From: JAYZDF01 sp036337945
GTDB lineage: Bacteria; Myxococcota; Kuafuiibacteriia; Kuafuiibacteriales; Kuafuiibacteriaceae
Assembly: GCA_036337945.1 (NCBI GenBank)
Contig: JAYZDF010000012.1
Span: 1 to 48,579 of the forward strand
Length of the DNA: 48,579 nucleotides
Direction: 5' to 3'
Each line of letters opens with the position of its first letter. Position 1 is the first letter of the stretch. Below are positions 42,301-48,579 of the stretch, piece by piece. The translations under genes and the position numbers were made by a program. Below the pieces are notes generated by a model that did not search any database, was not told the origin of the DNA, and saw only the letters and a program-made list of their open reading frames with translations.

Positions 42301-43472
42301 TCCCATCTGACATCAGGAAACGGTCGGCCTGGTTTGGCCAAAAAATAACCTTGGAACAAATCACAACCGAGCTCTTTGAGGTGGTCGAGTTCTTCGACAA
42401 TCTCAATTCCTTCGGCAACCACCATCATGCCCATATCTTTACAAAGCTCAGTCATTGAGCCGACCAGTTTCTGTTTCATGGGCATTTTGTGAATGTCTCG
42501 GATCAATGACATGTCCAGTTTCACGATTTCTGGCTCAAGCATCGCAAAACTCGTGAGTCCGGCGTATCCAGCACCGAGGTCGTCAATCGCAATTCTAAAA
42601 CCCATCTCTCTGAGCTCTGCGATTTTTAGGCGAACGTCCTTAATAACATCCAAGGCACTCCGTTCTGTAACTTCCAATATAACCCGCGAAGCAATCTGAG
42701 AGAGGCGACTCGCGGAATCCATGAGCTGGGGATCTAGGAGGTCGCGTGGATGCAGGTTTACGAATAATGATATGTCGTTATCTATTTCTGAAATCGGCTC
42801 AGCAGCCCGCTCACGAATCGTCCTACCTAATGTGGTGAGTTCGTCTAATCGTTCAGCGGCGTCGATGATAGCACCGGGGTTATTTAGGCTAGGTTCATCG
42901 CTTCGAAGAAGGGCTTCGTATCCATAGATTGTTTGGTTTTTCAGCGAGACAATGGGCTGGTAGGCCATCCAAAGTTTGTCGATTGCGCGTCCGAGGCTTG
43001 CTTGAAGGCCGGCTCTGTCACCTGATGGCGCGGATTCTCCGACTAACTCCATTGCAGCTCGTTTCATTAATGCCATTTTGTGCAGTCGAATGCCTTTTTC
43101 TAAAACCTTATCCAGTTCATCGAAATCGACTGGTTTCGATAAGTAATTGAAGGCGCCGAATTTCAATGCTTGAATGGCGGTGTCAATCGTTGGTGCTCCA
43201 GTTACCAGAACAACGGGGACATCAAGGTCATGTCTGCGGATGGTCCCGAGCATCTCTATACCGGTCATTTCGGGCATGGAAATATCGCTGACGACACAGT
43301 TATATTCACTGGAGCCTATTTTTTCAGCGGCAATTCTGCCGTTCACTGCCGTGTCAATATCGAAGCCCATTGCGGAAAGCGTTCGCTTCATGCTCCTAAG
43401 AAGTTGAGCATCATCATCGACCACGAGAACTCGACCACGAGATGTTTTGGTTAGGGTTTGGGCTTGGTTCAT
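42297..43472 (-). CDS. Response regulator with EAL domain (c-di-GMP phosphodiesterase)
   Basis: A 391-residue two-domain protein. The receiver has phospho-acceptor Asp63, Thr91 and Lys113. The EAL domain (about 160-385) keeps the catalytic residues: Glu186 in YEALLR, Asn239, Glu267 in EVTE, Asp297/Asp298 in IDDLGAG, Lys318, Glu354 in AEGIE and Gln374. It should therefore hydrolyse c-di-GMP under phosphorylation control. The DDFG motif reads DDLG, a tolerated change. It is 6 bases downstream of a TPR protein gene, and no partner kinase lies beside it. c-di-GMP affects pilus extension and exopolysaccharide in related bacteria, so a link with the pil genes is plausible. Confidence 0.95.
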   Translation of the reverse strand: MNQAQTLTKTSRGRVLVVDDDAQLLRSMKRTLSAMGFDIDTAVNGRIAAEKIGSSEYNCVVSDISMPEMTGIEMLGTIRRHDLDVPVVLVTGAPTIDTAIQALKFGAFNYLSKPVDFDELDKVLEKGIRLHKMALMKRAAMELVGESAPSGDRAGLQASLGRAIDKLWMAYQPIVSLKNQTIYGYEALLRSDEPSLNNPGAIIDAAERLDELTTLGRTIRERAAEPISEIDNDISLFVNLHPRDLLDPQLMDSASRLSQIASRVILEVTERSALDVIKDVRLKIAELREMGFRIAIDDLGAGYAGLTSFAMLEPEIVKLDMSLIRDIHKMPMKQKLVGSMTELCKDMGMMVVAEGIEIVEELDHLKELGCDLFQGYFLAKPGRPFPDVRWD

Positions 43473-43478
43473 TTCCGG

Positions 43479-43898
43479 CTACCTCTTTGCCTCACAGAAC
43501 TTCAGTCCCTTTTGGGCCCCCACATTCTTTGAGTTGATTGACAGTGCCTTGAGAAAGCACTCACGTGCCATGTCAGATTTATCTTCTTCGATTAAGATGG
43601 TTCCAAGCAAGACATACCCAGCATCAAAACGTTTGTCGTTCAGCAACGCCCGAATCATAAGCAGACGGCAACTCGACTGAACCCGTGATTTTTCTTCTCG
43701 CGTACATTGATTGTCGTGCGCGGTGACGTAATACATTGTCCACGCCTGATAGAGCTGATGTCTGGTCTTGGGTTTGACGACAGCACACGCCCGATTGAAG
43801 CAGGATAGGGCTTTACGGAGTTTCCCTTGGCCTATTGCTTCCACGCCTCGAGTAAAGGCTTGGTCTGCGCTCGAACTGTAGTTGTTGTCTGTCTGCAT
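43479..43898 (-). CDS. Small TPR protein
   Basis: A 139-residue soluble protein with about three TPR-like helical pairs (AFTRGVEAIGQGKLRKALSC, AGYVLLGTILIEEDKSDMAR, CFLKALSINSKNVGAQKGLK). No signal peptide. It is upstream of and 6 bases from the REC-EAL gene, so it is probably co-expressed as an adaptor. The C-terminal repeat resembles the TPR end of the J-domain protein encoded divergently at 44101. The 202-base gap to that gene has no clear promoter or RNA. Confidence 0.8.
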   Translation of the reverse strand: MQTDNNYSSSADQAFTRGVEAIGQGKLRKALSCFNRACAVVKPKTRHQLYQAWTMYYVTAHDNQCTREEKSRVQSSCRLLMIRALLNDKRFDAGYVLLGTILIEEDKSDMARECFLKALSINSKNVGAQKGLKFCEAKR

Positions 43899-44100
43899 CC
43901 TGACACCGGGCGTTTTAGCACATTGCCTTGCAGTTTTCCCAAAAAAGGCCCGAATTTGTCTTTACAGGTAATTCTGCGAGTAGATCACCCAACTGAAGTT
44001 TATGGCTGAGAGAAAGACGTTTTTCTTGCGGTTCACCCTAAGATCCATCAACATGTAAGCACACGATTTCGTTCGCCGATTTCGATACGAATTCTAGACC

Positions 44101-44961
44101 ATGGGAAACATGAAAGACTTATCTCTTGCTCAACTCCGACAGGAGGTCGAAAGACTCAACGGCTGTTCTGATGACTATGAGAGGCTATCAACGGACAAGT
44201 TGGCTGATCGCGCACAAGTTCGTCAGCAGTTTGTTATGGTTTCCCGGGTGTTTCATCCTGATCTCCATATTAGTAAAAGTAACGAATTTCGGGAACTTAC
44301 TGAGGAAGTCTTTATGCGCCTCAGCGAAGCAGAGCAGCGATTACGGAAGATTCTTCCGCCTGGACAAAAGCGAAGGGTCAGACGCGCTGTTTCCAATCCG
44401 TCCATCACCGAGACGAAGAAGACATCGCCTAACCAAAAACCAGCGTCCAAACAAAAACCAGCGCCTAAGCAAAAGCCGTCCCTTGCGAGAAAAGACGCCA
44501 TTCCCAAAAATAAAGCGCCCTCAACTCTGGGTGAGCCCGTACCGGTTCGTCCAAACGCTCCTCGCGCGGTCACCAGTTCATCGGTGCCCAAGGCTTTCCT
44601 GAGGAGGATGCGGGGTGGTGAAGCGGCGAGATCTCCTCTGTTGGACACCAGTCCTACCAAAGCAACACCTAAACATGCGCCGCAAAGCGCTCAACTAAGT
44701 CCTCAAGAAGCTCTTGAGGTCGCATTTCAGCAGATGTTGCAAAATCCAGAAGATTCAAAGACCCAAGCATCTGCGTGGCTCCTTCGTGGGCAATTTGCAC
44801 TCAAGCAAGGACAACGTGATGATGCCGTTGAATTCTTTCATCGGGCTTGTATGTTGGACCGAGGATGCGTTCCCGCGGTGACGGCTCTGCAAGAAATTGC
44901 AGAACCACCGTCGGAACTTGAGACTCGCCTACTGCAGCAGTTATTGGGAAGTGGAATATAG
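44101..44961 (+). CDS. J-domain-like/TPR co-chaperone
   Basis: A 286-residue protein. Residues about 30-85 form a J-like domain: QVRQQFVMVSRVFHPDL with the HPD triad at 52-54, followed by a helix EVFMRLSEAEQRLRKIL. A Lys/Pro/Gln linker with QKP repeats (112-126) and a disordered segment follow, then a TPR-like end (about 203-268: WLLRGQFALKQGQRDDAVEF). No G/F-rich or zinc domain is present, so it is a type III J protein. The gene is 2 bases before a DnaK gene, and the pair almost certainly functions together. ATG 44101 or ATG 44110 may be used, and neither has a good ribosome site. Confidence 0.85.
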   Translation: MGNMKDLSLAQLRQEVERLNGCSDDYERLSTDKLADRAQVRQQFVMVSRVFHPDLHISKSNEFRELTEEVFMRLSEAEQRLRKILPPGQKRRVRRAVSNPSITETKKTSPNQKPASKQKPAPKQKPSLARKDAIPKNKAPSTLGEPVPVRPNAPRAVTSSSVPKAFLRRMRGGEAARSPLLDTSPTKATPKHAPQSAQLSPQEALEVAFQQMLQNPEDSKTQASAWLLRGQFALKQGQRDDAVEFFHRACMLDRGCVPAVTALQEIAEPPSELETRLLQQLLGSGI

Positions 44962-44963
44962 TC

Positions 44964-46514
44964 ATGGGAACAATTATTGGAATCGATCTTGGAACCACAA
45001 ACTCGTGCGTCTCCGTCATGGAAGGAGAGCGCCCGAATGTGATTCATAACAAAGAAGGCTCGAACATAACGCCATCCGTCGTTGCAGCAGGAAATAACTC
45101 GGAATGGATTGTGGGAACGCTTGCAAAGCGTCAAGCTGTTGCGAACGCTGAAAACACTGTTTTTAGCGTGAAACGATTGATTGGGAAAAAGTTTGATTCC
45201 GAGGAAGTAAAACAAATCAAGCAACTGAGTCCCTTCGAAATTACGAGCGCCACAAATGGCGACGCTTGGGTCAAAATCGGCCAAAAAAGTACGAGTCCTC
45301 AAGAGATTTCAGCTCATGTTCTTCGTCATATGAAAGAAATTGCAGAGGACTATCTTGGTCATCAGGTTGACGAAGCTGTGATTACAGTACCCGCATATTT
45401 CAATGATCAGCAACGTCAAGCGACCAAGGATGCAGGGAAAATTGCAAAGCTCAATGTTCGACGAATCGTCAACGAACCCACGGCAGCTGCACTCGCTTAC
45501 GGAATTCAAAAAGAACAAGACCAAACCTTAGCGGTCTTCGATCTTGGAGGCGGTACTTTCGATATTTCGATTCTTGAAGTTACAGGAAATGCTTTCGAAG
45601 TTCTTTCAACGGCCGGTGATACCATGCTTGGTGGAGATGATTTCGATAATCGAATTGTCGATCATCTTGTAGACCATATACAGCGTGAATACGGTGTAAA
45701 CATCGCCAAAGACGCCACGGCGCTGCGCCGTCTAAAGGAAGTTTCAGAAGACGCAAAAAAAGAGCTCTCTCAAGGTCCATCAACTCGCATTAGTGTACCT
45801 TTCTTGACGACTCATAACGGTGAGCCCGTGCATCTCGAAATTGAATCGCTGTCACGGGAGCTCATGGAATCCTTAATTCAAGACGAATTGGAGCGACTCA
45901 AAGAACCGTGTGAGCAAGCCTTGCTTGATGCGGGTCTGTCGCACGACCACATTGACCGAGTGCTTCTCGTTGGAGGTATGACTCGCATGCCTGCAGTGCA
46001 GCGAATGGTTGAGGAAATCTTTCAGCAAAAGCCGAAGAAAGATATGAATCCGGACCAAGTTGTTGCGATGGGCGCCGCAATTCAAGCGTCTATCCTTGCT
46101 GGCGACCGCTCGGATGCGGTCCTTATGGATGTCACTCCTCACTCTTTAGGTATTCGTGTGGTTGACGGCAAATTCAGTCGCGTAATTGGCCGAAATACTC
46201 GGATCCCTTGCCGTTCAAAGAAAACGTTTGCGCCTGCAGATAAGGACCAGGATTTTGTGACGCTGGAAGTTTATCAAGGTGAGGGGGCTTATGTTCGAGA
46301 GAATAAATACCTAGGCGAATTTCGCCTTAGCGGAATTCCGGTGCAGGAAGGCAAAGGAGACACCCTTATTCAGGTGACGTTTCATATCGATGTGGACGGT
46401 ATTGTTCATGTGTCGGCAGTTGAGCCAACAAGCGGCATTGCGGCTTCTGTTTCTATTCAAGCCTCCGGCGGCCTTTCAAACTCTCAGCTCGAAGAACTGG
46501 TCGCTGATGCTTGA
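44964..46514 (+). CDS. Hsp70 (DnaK-like) lacking the C-terminal lid
   Basis: A 516-residue Hsp70 with a complete ATPase domain (IGIDLGTTNS at 5-14, VPAYFNDQQRQATKDAG, VFDLGGGTFDIS, LVGGMTRMPAVQ), a short linker (AVLMDVTP), and the beta substrate-binding domain (TPHSLGIR to about 505, with IPVQEGKG and VDGIVHVSA). It then stops at LSNSQLEELVADA, without the helical lid of about 100 residues or an EEVD-like tail. Canonical DnaK has about 610-640 residues, so this is a lidless paralogue rather than housekeeping DnaK. It is paired with the J/TPR gene upstream. Myxobacteria have specialised DnaK homologues (SglK, StkA) tied to social motility and exopolysaccharide, a possible but unproven parallel. 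Confidence 0.95.
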   Translation: MGTIIGIDLGTTNSCVSVMEGERPNVIHNKEGSNITPSVVAAGNNSEWIVGTLAKRQAVANAENTVFSVKRLIGKKFDSEEVKQIKQLSPFEITSATNGDAWVKIGQKSTSPQEISAHVLRHMKEIAEDYLGHQVDEAVITVPAYFNDQQRQATKDAGKIAKLNVRRIVNEPTAAALAYGIQKEQDQTLAVFDLGGGTFDISILEVTGNAFEVLSTAGDTMLGGDDFDNRIVDHLVDHIQREYGVNIAKDATALRRLKEVSEDAKKELSQGPSTRISVPFLTTHNGEPVHLEIESLSRELMESLIQDELERLKEPCEQALLDAGLSHDHIDRVLLVGGMTRMPAVQRMVEEIFQQKPKKDMNPDQVVAMGAAIQASILAGDRSDAVLMDVTPHSLGIRVVDGKFSRVIGRNTRIPCRSKKTFAPADKDQDFVTLEVYQGEGAYVRENKYLGEFRLSGIPVQEGKGDTLIQVTFHIDVDGIVHVSAVEPTSGIAASVSIQASGGLSNSQLEELVADA

Positions 46515-46563
46515 TCACGTCACGAAGTCAACGAGCCAAACTGACGAGATTGGGAGCTAGTCC

Positions 46564-46806
46564 ATGTCGTTCTTTGCATTCGTTATTCGCGCAGTTGAAA
46601 TGATCGTGATCGTTGATGCGATTTCTAGTTGGATCGTTCGTGATCCGCGTCAGTTCCCTCGAAACATCACCTCGCAATTGACAGCGCCCTTGTATGCCCC
46701 GATTCGAAAATTGATGGGGAATTCTCAAGGCGGCGTCGATTGGTCCCCTCTCATTCTCATTGTGCTGCTCAATATCATTGCCAATTCTATATCTCGTGTT
46801 GGGTAG
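46564..46806 (+). CDS. YggT family membrane protein
   Basis: An 80-residue protein with two membrane helices (about 5-23 and 60-78) and the YggT hallmark between them: SSWIVRDPRQFPRNITSQLT then APLYAPIRKLMG, and VDWSPLILIVLLN. The family is linked to osmotic or cell-division functions in bacteria, and the exact role is unclear. GGGAG lies about 7 bases before the ATG. Confidence 0.92.
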   Translation: MSFFAFVIRAVEMIVIVDAISSWIVRDPRQFPRNITSQLTAPLYAPIRKLMGNSQGGVDWSPLILIVLLNIIANSISRVG

Positions 46807-46857
46807 GGTGGGCTCAGGCCAAACCTTTATAAAGCGTTGAAGAAGGAAGATAGCATT

Positions 46858-47586
46858 GTGAAATACTCAAGCTACGAATCTATTCAAGGGCTTTGTGACC
46901 AAGAAGTCGCCGACTTATTCGAGTGTGGTGACGCAGCAGAGCGGATTTGGGCAGCTTGGACGCAAGGTATTAGATTCGGCCAATCGTTTTCGTCGACGTT
47001 CTCAGCCTACGTCGATATTGAGCCGAATTCAGGAATACGAAGACATCTTATCGTCATGCTGGCTGGTTTTTGGGCACAAGAAATGAGTGCAGCCTCTCAC
47101 GATCTAAACGATGTTCGGTCGAATCACCCCTGTCAGAGATTACTTGAGGCACTTGCGAAGTTTGACCCTCACGAACGAGTGCGGGCAACGGCTTGGAAGC
47201 ATTTAATTCGACTTCAATCGTTGATGCCCTATCAATGTGAAGATGGTCTATCAGATTGTTCGAGTGTGGTTCGCAAAACGATTATCGAATCTATTCAACC
47301 GGGATCCTTTGACCTTCCAGAAGAACAATTAGGACGCTTCCTTCAAGATTCTGACCCGGCGGTTCGAACTGCTGCGGTTGAAGCATGGACAACTTGTCAA
47401 TCTCCAGAACGTTGGTTTTCGGAGCCTTTTGTCCGATATGTAGAAAAAGAAACGTATCGACCACTTAAGCGACGGCTGACAGTACTGTGTCGAATTGCTC
47501 ACCGGGAAGATTTACTTGAAGACTCGCTGCAGTCCGAGCTTCCTTCGGTTGTAAGAAGCCAGTATTTACCCATGGTTCGAAACTAA
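46858..47586 (+). CDS. HEAT-repeat-like protein of unknown function
   Basis: A 242-residue soluble protein made mostly of helices in a HEAT-like pattern: FDPHERVRATAWKHLIRLQS, SSVVRKTIIESIQPG and DSDPAVRTAAVEAWTTCQSP are recognisable repeats. GTG 46858 is preferred because an AAGGAAG ribosome site precedes it; a TTG at 46837 has none. It probably binds proteins. It lies between yggT and the ABC-F gene on the same strand, with no clue to its partner. Confidence 0.75.
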   Translation: MKYSSYESIQGLCDQEVADLFECGDAAERIWAAWTQGIRFGQSFSSTFSAYVDIEPNSGIRRHLIVMLAGFWAQEMSAASHDLNDVRSNHPCQRLLEALAKFDPHERVRATAWKHLIRLQSLMPYQCEDGLSDCSSVVRKTIIESIQPGSFDLPEEQLGRFLQDSDPAVRTAAVEAWTTCQSPERWFSEPFVRYVEKETYRPLKRRLTVLCRIAHREDLLEDSLQSELPSVVRSQYLPMVRN

Positions 47587-47638
47587 AGGGCGATTGTTAT
47601 TGAGCTTGTCTGCATAGCTCAATACACTTCTGCTCGGA

Positions 47639-48579
47639 ATGGCCCTCGTTTCTATCGAAGAAATGACCTTACAGTACGGGAGTAAGCAGCTCTTCGATGG
47701 GGCATCTCTGGCGATCGAAAAAGGTGATCGTCTCGGGATAGTAGGGCCGAATGGAACGGGCAAAAGTACGCTGCTTAAGATTCTCTCGGGTCAGATTGAG
47801 CCTGATGGAGGACGAATTATCCTCGGAAAAGACATTCGTGTTGGCTACCTGGCGCAGGAACATGCTGACCCTGGTCAAGGAAATCTCTTGTCCACTCTGC
47901 TTGAGGCAGTGCCCGGAAGAGATGATGTCGAACGCAGAATTGCAGATATAGAAAAGAAATTTACGCAGACAACGGATGAGAACATGCAAATGAGCTTATC
48001 CCAAGACTTGGCAGACCTGCACGATCGACTGGCGAAGATAGAAGATCAATTTGCTCCTCATCGCGCCAAAACCATACTTGGTGGTTTGGGTTTCGAAAAT
48101 GATGATTTTGAAAAGCCGCTAAAGGATTTTTCTGGAGGCTGGCGGATGAGAGCGGCTTTAGCGTCGCTGTTGTTTCAAGACCCCGACGTACTGCTCCTCG
48201 ACGAACCCACAAACCATCTTGATATGCCCACGGTGGCCTGGCTTGACGCTTTCTTAGCCAGTTTTCGAAAATCTGTCGTCCTTACGTGTCACGACCGTGA
48301 ATTTCTAAATCGAAATATAAATCGGGTAGCAAGCCTCGAGCTCGACGGTCTCAAAATCTTCAAGGGTAACTATGATGAATACCTGGTGCAGCGAGAGCTC
48401 GAATTAGAACATCTCGAAGCCAAGGCGCGTACGAGTGAAAAAAAGAAGAAGGAACTCGAAGCCTTTGTTACTCGATTCAAGGCCAAGGCAACCAAAGCTC
48501 GTCAGGCCCAAAGCAAAGCAAAACTTATAGAAAAACTCGAAGACGAGCAGGTCGATTTACCGCAAATTAGAAGAGCAGT
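47639..48579 (+). CDS. ABC-F family ATPase (partial, cut by window end)
   Basis: The frame is open from ATG 47639 to the window edge (313 codons). It starts ALVSIEEMTLQYGSKQLFDG, with Walker A GPNGTGKST, signature DFSGGWRMRAALASLLF, Walker B LLLDEPTNHLD and H-loop TCHDREFLN, followed by a charged coiled linker (KTSEKKKKELEAF-like, RFKAKATKARQAQSKAK) that separates the two ABC domains in ABC-F proteins. These act on ribosomes or in antibiotic resistance and have no membrane domain. The second ABC domain lies outside the window. The subfamily (Uup, YheS, EttA) cannot be settled. Confidence 0.93.
   Translation, partial: MALVSIEEMTLQYGSKQLFDGASLAIEKGDRLGIVGPNGTGKSTLLKILSGQIEPDGGRIILGKDIRVGYLAQEHADPGQGNLLSTLLEAVPGRDDVERRIADIEKKFTQTTDENMQMSLSQDLADLHDRLAKIEDQFAPHRAKTILGGLGFENDDFEKPLKDFSGGWRMRAALASLLFQDPDVLLLDEPTNHLDMPTVAWLDAFLASFRKSVVLTCHDREFLNRNINRVASLELDGLKIFKGNYDEYLVQRELELEHLEAKARTSEKKKKELEAFVTRFKAKATKARQAQSKAKLIEKLEDEQVDLPQIRRA

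Noticed and set aside
43899..44100. Possible small RNA or tRNA in the 202-base divergent gap
   Set aside because: No cloverleaf, no strong hairpin with T run, and no clear promoter pair could be seen.

Overview
The window looks like a chromosomal stretch of a Myxococcota / former Deltaproteobacteria member, possibly of the Bradymonadales type. The evidence is a MYXO-CTERM-like sorting tail (C-terminus of the gene at 1414-4632), a Ser/Thr kinase with the catalytic loop HRDVSPHN and a PEGA-like tail, a roadblock/LC7 (MglB-like) protein, and a Myxococcus-type pil locus that includes pilG-pilH-pilI and a second PilS/PilR pair. Base composition by eye is moderate, lower than soil myxobacteria. The exact taxon is an inference. 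No rRNA, tRNA, CRISPR, insertion sequence or phage gene was seen, and no gene-free stretch exceeds 300 bases.

Layout. 1-4632: the tail of an unknown gene, atpE with a strong terminator, then a minus-strand pair (large secreted pseudo-subtilase with propeller repeats and MYXO-CTERM tail, overlapping a lipoprotein hydrolase). 4694-14480, plus strand: ribF-aroE, then pilB-pilT, pilC-pilS-pilR and a TPR membrane protein. 14461-31505, minus strand, a very long tightly packed set. Read in the direction of transcription it is pilD-pilS2-pilR2, xre, pilM-N-O-P-Q, aroKB fusion, lipoprotein, LC7 protein, aroQ, efp, accB, accC and a GT4 glycosyltransferase. 31770-35590, plus strand: pilA (with a sigma-54 promoter and its own terminator), then pilG-like, pilH, pilI and a small barrel-like protein. 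35613-39267, minus strand: a PEGA Ser/Thr kinase followed by a large unknown disordered protein. 39330-42300, plus strand: a TPR/TM protein and a propeller lipoprotein. 42297-43898, minus strand: a TPR protein and a REC-EAL response regulator. 44101-48579, plus strand: a J-domain/TPR protein, a lidless DnaK, YggT, a HEAT-like protein and the start of an ABC-F ATPase.

How it works together. The window encodes a complete type IVa pilus machine: motors PilB and PilT, platform PilC, alignment complex PilMNOP, secretin PilQ, peptidase PilD, pilin PilA, and two sensor/sigma-54 activator pairs. PilS/PilR probably drive the sigma-54 promoter of pilA through TGTCA-type upstream sites. The pil genes are interwoven with shikimate genes (aroE, aroKB, aroQ) and with efp-accBC, so pilus assembly, aromatic synthesis, fatty-acid precursor supply and polyproline translation may be co-transcribed. 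The downstream half adds accessory signalling modules: a kinase, c-di-GMP hydrolysis and a dedicated Hsp70/J pair. The most unusual items are the catalytically degenerate MYXO-CTERM subtilase, the AccB with six KKKxxx repeats at its N-terminus, the lidless DnaK with its J-TPR partner, and the LC7 protein inside the acc/aro/pil transcription unit.
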